Assembly (NCBI GenBank): GCA_030267565.1
Contig: BRXU01000040.1
Span: 868,001-932,000, forward strand
DNA length: 64,000 bases
Direction of reading: 5' to 3'
DNA from: Pleodorina starrii
Lineage: Eukaryota; Chlorophyta; Chlorophyceae; Chlamydomonadales; Volvocaceae
Part shown: positions 10,351-20,546 of the stretch, in pieces
How the letters are laid out: each line of letters starts with the position of its first letter
How positions within the stretch are numbered: position 1 is the stretch's first letter
Program-made: the position numbers and the translations under genes
Notes under the pieces: model-generated
Seen by the model: only the letters and a program-made list of their open reading frames with translations
Told to the model about the DNA's origin: nothing
Databases searched by the model: none

Positions 10351-13300
10351 ATGCGGCTACTGCTTCGCAAGCTACGACCTCTGAACTTTGTTTGTTCTGC
10401 TAGGCAATTACCCACGAAACCTAGTGCCTTTGCGAGCGCCGCCGGCCGCTCGAGTGTCAGGATTGGAGCGCAGTCGCGGCTTGCCACAGCCAGATCTGAG
10501 GCCAGGCCCACTCGTGTGGACACCTGTGCGCGTCTATCCCGTGTTGCCGGCGTGTTGAATCCCATGGAGTGCGCGCCGACGGTTGCGGCAACTGCCACCG
10601 GCGATGCCTCCGCAGCGCCCTCCACATCTGGACGCGAGGTGCCAACGTTAGAACGGGATTCATTCAAACAAATCCTGAACGTCACAGCGCTCCGGGTGCC
10701 CAATCGAAAATGCGCCGACATGATGAAGGCGCTTCGCGGGTGGGTTGCTGCCGTACGCCGTAACCTTTGACTTTCCAGCGGGCCACCATGTGACGAGGGA
10801 CGTTGGCGGTAATGACAATCAACAGCAACAGATAAGCGGAGCATCATCAACATGTGTACGCGAGAGTTGAGCTTGCTCCAAACCACCCCGGGGTTCCCAG
10901 AAACCGGTGCCGCCGCTGCGCGCAGCGAAAGCGTCGCCATGGCCGTACGGAGCCAATTCGGCGCAGCTCGCCCCGACCCTACATTATACACGTTCCTTAA
11001 TGCTGGCTCTCATATGTGGAGTGGGTCGGTAAAAGCCCCGAGGACGCGGGCGCCAGCCCTAAGGCAGGCCCGAATGGGTCCTCGCTGCAGCGCGTGTCCG
11101 CGTCCCGCCCTTCCCGGCAGCCCCTGCGGGCGTCGCGGTCGGTCGCGGCTAGCGCCCCCTTCCGGGAAGTGACTCATTCGGGACGTGGCTCTTTCCGGTC
11201 CCTCAAGTAACACACAATCGCAGCAACCGGATGTCCCGGGCCCGTGGAAGACGGTCCGTGTCCCGCCTCCCATCCCCCCGTCCCCCCGCCCTCCCATCCC
11301 CCCGTCCTCCCTTCCCCGCTTCCGCATCCGTACGGAACCCTTACGGAACCCCGCACCTGCAGGTTCACACTGGACCGCCCGCGCCTGCGCTGCATCGTCC
11401 AGGACGGCGACAGCTCCGAAACCAAACTGCTGCTGCTGGAGGAGAAGGTCACGCTGGAAGGTGCGTGCGTCCCTTTCCCCCACCCCCCCGGAGCATATCA
11501 CTCCCTGACCCCCACCCCCGGGGGGCTGGCGGCTGTCGGGATCCGGCAGCGCCCCCCCGCTCTGTACCTCTGTACCTCTGTGCGTATTCCTACGAGCGGC
11601 GACGGACTCTGTCTGTACTCTGTACAGTCCCGGATGAACGACGTTTACGGGTGGACCCAAAAGGATCACCTTACCCACCGGTGCATCTCATCTGATCTCA
11701 TCTGGTCCAACCCTGACGCAAGAGAGCGGCCGACCTGGCGCCAGCGCCCCCCCCCACACACACACCACGCGCTTGCCCCCGCCCTCCCATTCCGCGTCTG
11801 CCTCCCGCTTTCCGGTTCCGGAGCAGCCCCCTCGGCCCGCGTGCCTGCCCTCCCGCCCGCTCGCCCGGCCACACACCCACGCTCACACCCCCCCACACAC
11901 ACACACACGTCCGCCCGCCCGCCTGCCTGCCTGCACGCCCGCACGGACGCGGCGGCCACGCACGCATGGTGCCACCCACTCACCCCGAGTCACTTGTCGC
12001 CGTCCCCCGCCCCCACCCCCTTGCCGCCTCCCGCCCATAACCCCGCCCTCCTTCCCCGCCCAACCTGTCCTGGCCACCACCTGCCAGGCCTCCCCCCCGA
12101 CCTCCGCGCCCTGTTGGCTGCGGAGGGGCTGGTGGTGGCGTCCAGCTGCCACCCCGTGGTGCTGGACTACTCGATGTTGTCCGCGGACGCAGTCCTCAAG
12201 GTGGGTGGGTGGGGGGGAGGGAGGGAGGGAGGGAGGCAGGGGGGGAGGGAGGCAGGGGGGAGGGAGGCAGGGGGGAGGGAGGGACGGGTGGGGGGGAGGG
12301 AGGGAGGGAGGGAAGGGAGGGAGGGGGAAGGGGTGATGGCGCGGTTGACTACCTCCACCCCACCCCATTCTACCTGTGACGCGGCGCTGTCGCACTTCCC
12401 TCCTTACCACCCCCCACCCACCCACCCCCTCCCCCCGGGTTGTGTCCCCTCAGCGGCTGCTGCCCGAGGGAGTGGACGCGCCCAGCTCCTTCGAGACGGT
12501 CGGCCACATCGCGCACCTGAACCTGCGGGACGAGCAGCTGCCGTACCGCTACCTCATAGGTGCCGTATTGCTGGACAAGAACCCGCACCTCAAGACGGTG
12601 GTCAACAAGGTGCGACCCCCGGGTCGGGGGGGTCGGGTCAGGGGGATCGGGGGGGGGGGCGGGTCGGGGGGGGGGTCGGGAAAGGAAGGGGGAGTGGGGT
12701 CGGGGAGGGGGGAGTGGGGTCGGGGGGGTTGGGGGGGTCGGGGAGGGCGGGGGGGGGCGGGATGCGTCGCGGGGGGGATATGGGAGAAAGGAAGGGGAAG
12801 AGAGGGAGGGAGGGAAGGAGGGAAGGAGGATTTGTTCACAAACCCGCCCGCGACACATACCGCACAAGCGCACCATCGCACGCGGGGTGGGAGCGACGCA
12901 AGGCAATCGTTGCGGAGGTGAGGGGCGGCGAGACGGTGCGCAGCGCAGCGCGGAGCAAAAGCGGCGGCCAGCCAACCAGCCAGCCAGCCGCGCGAACCGA
13001 ACCGAACCGAACGGTCGGATCCAAGTTCCTCGTTCGATCCAAGTTCCTGGTCACACACCTGTTACCCCCACCACCCCATCACCCCTCCCCCCGGTCCCTC
13101 CCTCTCCCCCACTGCGGGCGCAGGTGGGCTCCATTGAGAACGAGTTCCGCGTGTTTCAAATGGAGGTCATTGGTGGGGAGGCCCGACTGGAGACGGAGGT
13201 GACGCAGCACGGAGCCAAATTCCGACTGGACTTCTCACAGGTGGGGCAGGGGGGGGGGAGCGGGGGGAGGGAGGGAGGGGGAAGGGGGGAGGGAGGGCAG

Positions 13301-15066
13301 GCAGGGAGGGAGGGAGGCAGGGGGGGAGGGGGACAGGGGTGAGGGAGGGAGGGGGCGATGCATCAGGTGGCGCCGGCATGAGGGAGGGCGGAAGGGGGGG
13401 GAGGGAGGGAGGGAGAAGGCCTCCGCACCGCACCCCACCGCAACGCACCGCACCCCACCGCAACGCACCGCGCGTCCGAACCGCACCCCACCGCGACACC
13501 GCACCGCAACGCACCGAACTGCGGCACCCCACCGTGCACCGCAACGCAACGCCCCCCATCGCCACATCACCGCCCCGCCCCCCGCCTCGCAGGTGTACTG
13601 GAACTCTCGTCTTGAGTCGGAGCACTTGCGTCTGGTGACCAGCTTCGGTCGGGGGGAGGTGCTGGTGGACATGATGGCGGGCATAGGGCCCTTTGCGATA
13701 CCGGCGGCGCAGAGGGGCCTTACGGTGAGCGTCGGGGAGAGGTGGAGGCGGGCGGGCGGGGGTGGAGGGGGCAAGGTTATGGCAGCGGCGGCAGCAGCAC
13801 CAGCGGCAAGGCGGCAGCGGCGGTGGAGGCGGTGCATGCGGCGGAAATGTGGGGAGTTGCAGCGGCGAGAGCCGCGGCTGGGAAGTGGCGCTTGCGGCGG
13901 TGTGTGGCTTGGCCCGCCCCGCCATCCACGCTCGTCCCCTTCCCCCACGCCCCGACTCCCTCCCTCCCTCCCTTCCCCCTGCCTCCCCTCCAGGTCTACG
14001 CCAACGACCTCAACCCCCGCAGCGCCCACTACCTCCACCTCAACGCCCGCCTCAACCGCATGGGCACCGCCGGCCTCCACGTCTTCAACATGGATGGCCG
14101 GGCCTTCCTGCGCCTGCTGTGCGACACACCCGGCAGCACCGCCCAACAACTGCGCGACGAACAACAACAAAAACAACAATCACAACAGCAGCAGGAAACG
14201 CAAGGACAGGATCAGCGGGACCGAGAGGGAGAGCAGCAGCAGCAGGGGCAGCCAGCCGGCGCTGCCGCGCCGGCGGCGGCGGCGGCTGACGCCGCCGCCG
14301 CCGACGGCAACCCGGCGAAGCGGCAGAAGACCCGCGCGTCGCGGCAGACCGGCGCCGCCGCCGCGGCAGCGGCGGCGGCGGCCGGGCCGCCGCCGCCGGT
14401 GCCTGCTGGCTTTGCGCCGCCGGCTGGCGGGCTGCTGTTCGACCACGTGGTCATGAACCTGCCCGCATCCGCCATTGAGTTTCTGGACGCGTTCAGCGGC
14501 GCCTTCGACCCGGTGACGTGGGCGGATCGGCCGCTGCCGTACGTGCATTGCTACACATTCAAGCGGGGCACGGAGACGGAGGCGGGTGCGTGGCGCGGGG
14601 GGGGGGACTTGCGGTCCTCCTGTGTAACGGTATTAAAAAAATTATTCTGGTTTTTTAACTGTATTTTTATTCTGGTTTTTATTCTGTATTTTTATTCCGG
14701 TTTTATTCTGGGCTGGATCTTTAGGATTCCGGGATCTGGGCTGGGCTGGGTTGGATTGGGTCGGGTTGCTCGCCCACGTTGCCTGCGTGTCTTTGGGCTG
14801 GGGGGGGGGCAGGACGGTGCGTGGTTTTTATGTACATCCCACACCGTAACTCCGTAACCCCTACTTAACTCGTTCCTCCCTTCCCCTCTTTACTCAATGC
14901 TCCCGACCAAGCAGACATCCTCGCCAAGGCGGAACGCTACCTCGGCGGCCCGCTGGAACCTGGATCTTGTTCCGTACACACTGTACGGGACGTGGCGCCC
15001 AACAAGCTCATGCTGTGCCTCAGCTTCCGGGTCCCCCGGGAGGTCGCGTTCAAGGGCCGGACATGA
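10351..15066 (+). CDS. TRM5: tRNA (guanine37-N1)-methyltransferase Trm5, complete, eight exons
   Basis: Exons are 10351-10739, 11363-11460, 12088-12200, 12454-12609, 13124-13240, 13593-13724, 13994-14585 and 14915-15066. Phases match at every join, giving 582 residues ending at TGA 15064-15066. Trm5 uses S-adenosylmethionine to methylate N1 of G37 next to the tRNA anticodon, which prevents frameshifting. The Trm5/TYW2 class-I fold is visible: an N-terminal tRNA-binding part, then [10 protein letters not shown], the [14 protein letters not shown] junction, SAM motif [14 protein letters not shown] (317-330), VYANDLNP (336-343), MDGRAF with Asp369, and the NLPASA signature (490-495). The C-terminal [17 protein letters not shown] strand is intact. 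The first 55 or so residues ([14 protein letters not shown]..., rich in R, S and A with no acidic residues early) look like an organelle-targeting peptide, as in mitochondrial forms of this enzyme. A Q- then A-rich insert of about 100 residues (383-481) separates Asp369 from NLPASA. The first ATG of the open frame was chosen as start. Confidence 0.92.
12201..12340 (+). repeat. GGGA/GGCAGG repeats in TRM5 intron 3
   Basis: Dense runs of three or more G on the coding strand, in GGGAGGGAGG and GGGGGGAGGGAGGCA units. It starts a few bases past the donor at 12201. Confidence 0.8.
12612..12830 (+). repeat. G-run tract in TRM5 intron 4
   Basis: Successive G3-G9 runs on the coding strand, mostly in GGTCGGGG-type units, directly after the donor at 12610. 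Then GGGA repeats. Confidence 0.8.
13241..13560 (+). repeat. G-run tract and ACCGCA minisatellite in TRM5 intron 5
   Basis: GGGA/GGCAGG repeats (13241-13420) are followed by tandem units of the type CACCGCAACG and CACCGCACCC (13420-13560). All lie within one intron. Confidence 0.75.
14634..14715 (+). repeat. AT-rich TTTTATTCTGG-type tandem repeat in TRM5 intron 7
   Basis: Four or five degenerate units of T(4-6)ATTCTGG/ATTCTGT form an abrupt AT-rich island in otherwise GC-rich DNA, about 50 bases after the donor at 14586. Confidence 0.75.
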
Positions 15067-15368
15067 ACCGGAGAGCCGTACAATCCGGAGGAATGTGCGG
15101 GCGGGCGCGCGTGTGTGCATGTGTTGTTTGTGTGGTGACAGGGTTTGGGCCGAGGCCGGTTTGGGCCGAGGCCAGTATGGGCCACCATTTGCAAAAAGGG
15201 GAGGGGGGCGCGCGGGGAGGGAGGAGCTCTGCCCGCCCTGGAGGGATGGGATGGCGCGCGTGCGTGCGTGCGTGCGTGTCTGCCTGCGCGATGCAGGCAA
15301 GTGGGTGCGATGCGGAATTTCGGCGGCAGCGCAGCGGCAGCTGCAGCGGCAGCTGCTCCCTGTCGGGC

Positions 15369-15373
15369 TGTAA
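15369..15373 (+). terminator. TGTAA poly(A)-type signal of TRM5
   Basis: First clear TGTAA after the TRM5 stop, about 300 bases downstream, which fits a volvocalean 3' UTR. Confidence 0.5.
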
Positions 15374-15916
15374 AGCTGGTGAGGCGGAATGGCGGTCAGG
15401 TGGTGGTTTGGGCGTCCACACGCGCGCACGGGACGCTGGGCCGCAGCTTTAATTCGGGTGCCGCCGGGCTTAACAACGTGCCGCAAGCAGATGTGCATGC
15501 AGAGAGAGAAAGCGCGCGTATTGGTGCTGTTTTGCTTCTTGGCGTCCCGGGATCAGCTGGGGTCGTGTGTGCTTTCCTGGGTCCGGCTCGTGCGCGCCGT
15601 GAGCGACCGCGCGTCTTGCGGGATCGGACTTGGGCTTCCTTGCCTTTGCCTTGACCTGTGTTAAGAAGAACTACCAACGGCGGTAACGAGAATTGGCCTC
15701 GCCCGCTGGACGGATTCTACCGTTTCGATATACAGCCCGATGTAACAGCTGCTGCTGTTTGAAGCTATTATGGCATTGCGAGGACGTAACCGCCTTTGGC
15801 CAGGGCAAAGCGAAGTGGGCGCAGCATTTTAGTGCATGGCGCACCCACCATCGACCGCCTGTCAAGCATTGCGAAGCGCGCCCAGGTTGGAGTCCTGTAA
15901 TCGCCTTGTGTTCGAC
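15374..15916. other. intergenic, upstream of the first U5 gene
   Basis: No coding sequence recognised. The last 100 or so bases should contain the U5 promoter, but no upstream element shared with the second U5 copy could be seen. Confidence 0.5.
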
Positions 15917-16035
15917 ATCAGCGCTGAGCTGCCCACGTTTCTCATATCTCTTTCGCCTTTTACTAAAGAGATCAGCGAGTGCGGCTCACGGAGGCGCATA
16001 TCTGCACTTTTTGCAAGGCTTTTGCCTTCCCCAAT
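15917..16035 (+). ncRNA. U5 spliceosomal snRNA, copy 1
   Basis: U5 is the snRNA that holds the two exons together in the spliceosome. The universally conserved loop I, CGCCUUUUACUA, lies at the tip of a perfect 8-bp stem (ATCTCTTT with AAAGAGAT). The internal-loop string GTTTCTC precedes it, as in other U5 RNAs. An outer stem pairs TGAGCTGC with GCGGCTCA (one G.U). An Sm-like site, ACTTTTTGC, is followed by a 3' hairpin AAGGC-TTTT-GCCTT. The length of about 119 nt fits U5 (human is 116). The 5' end is uncertain by several bases; it was set where identity with the second copy begins. The copy sits between TRM5 and the convergent minus-strand gene. Confidence 0.88.
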
Positions 16036-16082
16036 GAAAAATTCAACTCACAAACCTTGGCGATCTGCAAACGTAATTTTAT

Positions 16083-16087
16083 TTACA
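16083..16087 (-). terminator. TGTAA poly(A)-type signal of membrane/coiled-coil gene 1
   Basis: TGTAA on the minus strand, about 510 bases past the stop at 16595 and just beyond the 3' end of U5 copy 1. Confidence 0.35.
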
Positions 16088-16500
16088 GCCCAGATCTAAA
16101 CTTAGAAATCCCTGCTGAACACATCAACAACATCAGTGCTTAATGATCCAACCTACGCTTATTTATCCAGCTGCGCTCCATTCCAGTCCAACCGGCCGCT
16201 GCTCCAATCTCAATTCGGCTAGCCCAACCCAATCCCCGCGTGCAGCCGCCGCGCCAACAGCAGGACAGGGCAATCCTGCGCCGCCCCACGCGACTGTCAA
16301 AGCATCGCTCCACTACCACACGCTCCACGACCCCATGCCGCCCCCAGCCCGGCCGCCTGAAATGCGATGCATGGCAAGCCTCACCACCACCTCTCACGCC
16401 CTCGAGTCCATCCCGCCTTTCGGAAACCTTGCAACCATGTGATGGTGCCAAAAAAGATCAGACAGTTATGCATATGGCTGAACTAGCCATCTAGCTATCC

Positions 16501-16530
16501 AGCAGCTAGGTAGCAAGCTACCTAGCTGCT
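16501..16530. repeat. perfect 14-bp inverted repeat with 2-base spacer
   Basis: AGCAGCTAGGTAGC (16501-16514) and its exact reverse complement (16517-16530) flank AA. Further partial copies of GCTACCTAGCTGC follow up to about 16555. It lies in the presumed 3' UTR of membrane/coiled-coil gene 1, where it could form a strong hairpin. Confidence 0.85.
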
Positions 16531-16594
16531 ACCAAGCTACCTAGCTGCCTGGTGCAAGCAAGCTGCCTGGTGCAAGATGCGCTCTGTAAGCAAG

Positions 16595-17569
16595 CTAGCT
16601 GATGACGCACCCGCCACCGCCGCCACGCGGCAGCGCCAGGAGGTGCTCCTGCTGCTGCCGCAGCTCAGCCCTCATCTCATAATAGCGTTCCTCGTTGAAC
16701 TTTGCGCACCGCAGAGCGTACTGCGCCGCCTGCTGCGTCGCCTGCAGCGCCGCCTGCACCTCCGTCAGCCGCGCGTTCGCCGCCGCCGCCGCCTCGCCCG
16801 CCGCCGCCGCCTGCTCGCGCGCCACCTTGATCTGGGAGGTCATGTAGCCAAACTGGTAGATTATGTAGCCGAGCAGCAGCGCCAGGACCAGGGACACCAC
16901 CCGCAGCCACGCGAGCTCGGCATCGCCCAGCCGGCGCAGTCCGGCCTCCCTACACGTGCAGCATCGTACGTTACCGAGGAGTCTGGGGTGTGCATGCATG
17001 GACCGAACAACAGCGTGTGTGTGCATGGGGTGTGCATGCAGCATGGGCTGTGCATGCATGCATGCGGACGCCTCTGTGTTGCCTGCGTGCCGCCAGGTGT
17101 CAAGGAGGCATGTGGAGGGGGCGTGGATGAGCGATGAGGGCACCGGGTGGGTGAGTGGGTGGGTTGGACGGCCAGCTAGGGATGTACCGCCAGCCACTAA
17201 CAACTGTTACCTGCCGGCCCTCTGGCGGGCGTCCAGCGGCCCCAGCGGCGGCGGTGGCTCCCAGTTGGCCCATACCGGGGGCCCGGCGCCGCCGCCACCC
17301 GCCGCGAAGGCGGCTGGGGCGGCCGGGGCCCAATGCGGGCCAGCGGCCGCGGCGGCACGCCACTCCAACGGCCCGCGGCCGTAGCCAACTCCGCCGTGCA
17401 TCTGCGGCGGCGTCTGCGGCGGCGTCTGCGGCGGCCGTGGCGGCAGCGGTGTCTGGGGGGGCTTGGACGAAGCGGCTGCTGTGGGGCTGCCATCATCACC
17501 CGAAGGCGGGCCGGTGTTGGCGACTGGTGGCGTGATGGTTGGCGTCCGCCCGGCGATTCCCGGTATGCC
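16595..17569 (-). CDS. membrane-anchored coiled-coil protein, gene 1 (last two exons; 5' exon not placed)
   Basis: Exons are 17569-17211 (phase 0 in, phase 2 out) and 16949-16595, joined with GT-AG signals. The 237 residues end at TAG. The first exon encodes a Pro/Ala/Gly-rich stretch ending AGPPVWANWEPPPPLGPLD. The second encodes one hydrophobic segment (VVSLVLALLLGYIIYQFGYM), then about 70 residues of alanine/glutamine-rich heptad-like coiled coil (EQAAAAGEAAAAANARLTEV...). It ends RAELRQQQEHLLALP and a Gly run. This suggests a single-pass membrane protein with a coiled-coil domain on one side. I do not recognise the family. It is a paralogue of the genes at 20547-22432 and 24905-26742. A candidate first exon begins at an ATG at 18415 (Ala-rich, acidic), but no good donor links it. 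Confidence 0.65.
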
Positions 17570-18800
17570 CTGGGGAGCCGGGAATCGGGCGGTCAGGCGC
17601 ACGGGGCTCTGGGGCTCTGGGGTTGGGGTCTGTAGGTTCGTTCGGGAGCCTGGGCGCCCTGCGGCCGGTTCCGCCACAAAGAGGAAGCGGATGTGTTTGG
17701 GGGCAGGTGGCACACTTAACGGCGCAGAGAAGGACTGTTGTGCGCGGGCCGCAACATTCCCCCCCCCCAGGTGGTGGAGGGGTGGTGGTGGTGATGGTGG
17801 TGATGGTGGTGGGGTGGTGCGTCGCCTCCGTTACTAACCGGCGCCGGTTCGTCTTCCTCCATCACCCCCAGACAGGAGTGTGCTGCCACAGGGCTGTGCT
17901 GCCACAGGCCGGGCCCCTGGGGGCCCCCACGGATCCGGGTGCCGTACAGGATCATATGATCACATACCGCTCTCAGCCGCTCACACTTCCGGGGCTCCGA
18001 ATCACCCAAATCATTGGCTGGCGGGAGGGTGCAGAACGAGCCGCGTGGTGCACCAACCGGACATCCCTTCGCAACACAGGGGGCCTCTCGACGACAAGAA
18101 GACGCGCGAGCGGTGTTCCGTCCGAGCACAGTCATCACGACGGCACGGTACGGCACTTGCCGGCAGCCTGTTCTGGCGCATCCACCGACGTGGCCGGACG
18201 AGGTGGCTGCTGCGCGGCAGCGACGCCGCCGCAGCGCTGCCCGCCGCCAACGGCCCGGAGAAGGCCCAGAGCGAACTCCCAGAGGCGGCTGCGGCGGCGG
18301 CGGCGGCGTCGTCTGCCGGCAGAGGGTCGGCCTTGGGCTCATCGGCGCCCGGGCCTCTCTCGCCCGCGCCCGCGCCCGGCACTGCCGCGGCGGTGTCGGC
18401 GGCAGCGGCGGACATCTCGTCTCCGAGGACCTGCGGAGGTCCTAGAACCTAGATGTTTTAAACAGGATCCTGCAGCTGGAAACGTTACTGGTGCTGGTCG
18501 GATGGCGGCGCTGGGTCGGCTTTGGCGGTGAGGCACTGAGGCTACGGGTAGTCTGGGCTACCGGTGATTCAATCGCTGTCGCGGCGGCCAGAACGTATGC
18601 CGCAGAGGCCGCAGGCGGTGCCACCCGTGAACAGTACCCGTGAACAGCACCCGTGAACTTTCCTTATCGTGTGAATCACCGAGCACGCAAACGTAGAAGA
18701 CGGCGCTCCGGGAGTTCAAATCACACCTATGGTTTTCAGATATGTGTGTCGGACTACCAAATGGGAGCGTTACGGCAGCTGAGGTACCTCGGCAAAGCAT
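17570..18800 (-). other. probable 5' part of membrane/coiled-coil gene 1
   Basis: An Ala-rich frame opens with ATG at 18415-18413 (MSAAAADTAAAVPG...) and could be the first coding exon. A (CCA)n-rich tract at about 17760-17820 looks intronic. Three tandem copies of an ACCCGTGAACAG-type unit lie near 18620-18658. Exon limits could not be fixed. Confidence 0.35.
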
Positions 18801-20490
18801 TTGATGGCTTTCTTGTCTCGTCCGGCTGCACCATCAGTTATACAGCTGTAAAATGCGTTTCCATTTCGGGCTTGGTACTGTACTTCCACGGTTCTTCAGG
18901 CGGCGGTGAATCCTGAGCCCACCGGTAAAAGTTGGGAGTCCGACGAGGGTTATGCGCAGACCCGTGGGTCACCCACCGCTGGAGTTGTATGTCGCCACAA
19001 GCCTTGGAAACATCCTAGAACCCAATAGGGGACCGCATACGAAATCTCATGGGGTTAAGTTATGTTGCCAAATGCGGAGAGATTTCGTATGCACGGGTGT
19101 GTTCAGCGCTGCCTCGGAACGGTCGGGAGGGGTTCCGGAGCCACCTGGTGGGTTTCGATCAGCAACATACACACACATACACGCAATCACACATTCCCAC
19201 CTGAAGGTTCTGGAATACCCACTGTAAGAACAACAGCAAGCCATTCCAGACAACAACCTGATGTCCTTTTCTGGCCTGCCTGTCCGCCTTCCGTAGTACG
19301 GTAGTACGGTAGTACGGTAGTTACGGTGAGCCAGTTGTCACGCTGGGCACCTGCCCCCCCTCCCCCCATTGGATGGGAGATGAGAGGCCTGACCCGTCAG
19401 TGCCTCCTGACTACCTGCCCCGCCTCTGCCTGCCCGGAAAGAACCAGGTCACGGGAACCTAACTCAGCTAAGAACCAACCAATTAACGCAGGCAGCATCT
19501 GCACGACACGGGACAACCTTACTAGGAGAGAAGGCAGCCCTGATGCATATCTGCACGACCGAGCTCATACTGATGTGCAGCACGACACGGTCTGTGGCTC
19601 TGTGCCCCGTGCCCTCGGGTGTAGGGCCCGGTTGGGAGGCGAGACCCGGGACGGGGTCCCGGTCCCCAGTCCCCCCGCCTTCCCACAGACAGTGTCACAT
19701 GCTCCTTCCTCCGTTCCTCGTCTCCGCGGGGCGCAGAGGCAACGAAACGCCTTTCAGCTGCAGCCGGTTTCGGAGCTGTGCACCAACCGTGCCTTTTGAA
19801 ACTGCCAAGTTCAGAATACGGTACACACGGGCGGGAGCCTACCCATGGTACGTACCCATACGTCGCGTTAGATACTTCATCCCTCCTGCGGTTCGTACCT
19901 CTACTTCCGAACGGGCCCCGCGCCTCCTCACCCCCCTTCCTCCTTTTGTTGTGAGCCCTTAGCCGGGGGTTCCCTCGGGACCCTCCCCCCCCCCCCGGTA
20001 TCTCGTCCTTTACCCCCGCTCACCCCCGCAGCGAACCGCCGCCTAGAGAGAAGCGCCACCCCAACGAATCTGCCAACACCTGCAAAGTGCCACCGAGCGC
20101 CGCCGTCCATTCATCAGTTCCAACCGGCGCCGACGCGATTCACCTCCCCCCTCGAAACCCTAAGCCGAAACAATCCTTCCGAAGAGCCTGCTGTACACGA
20201 AAACATCCCCTTCCCCCCCCCCACACACACATACACACACCATGTCATTAGACCAACGGATGGGATGAGGGGTTGGAAGAGTGTAATGCATAAACGAAAT
20301 CGGGAATCCTGCGGAATGGGGGGCGGGGGGCCCTCCGGTGGCAGTGCAGCGCAGCGCACGAAGGGCCAGGGAGGAGCAGCAGCTGGACAGCCCGTGGGCT
20401 CCCCTCTTCACACGGATCTGGAGCCCCCACCACTATAACAAGCAAACAACCACAACCACAGCACAACAACCCGTAGACCGCATCTGGGCG
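18801..20490. other. no gene seen
   Basis: No exon-like sequence recognised on either strand. A short GGTAGTAC repeat (about four copies) lies at 19292-19325. GC content is lower than in the genes. Confidence 0.5.
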
Positions 20491-20495
20491 TTACA
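20491..20495 (-). terminator. TGTAA poly(A)-type signal of membrane/coiled-coil gene 2
   Basis: TGTAA on the minus strand only about 50 bases past the stop at 20547. This supports the exon ending there as the true terminal exon. Confidence 0.55.
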
Positions 20496-20546
20496 GCAGC
20501 TCACAAACGCCGCCACAGCCAGTCCACGAGTGCAAAGGCTACCTCG

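Noticed and set aside
11244..13202. 652-codon plus-strand frame
   Set aside because: It reads through introns 2-5 of TRM5. Only the parts matching phased Trm5 exons are coding; the rest is Pro/Gly-rich intron repeat.
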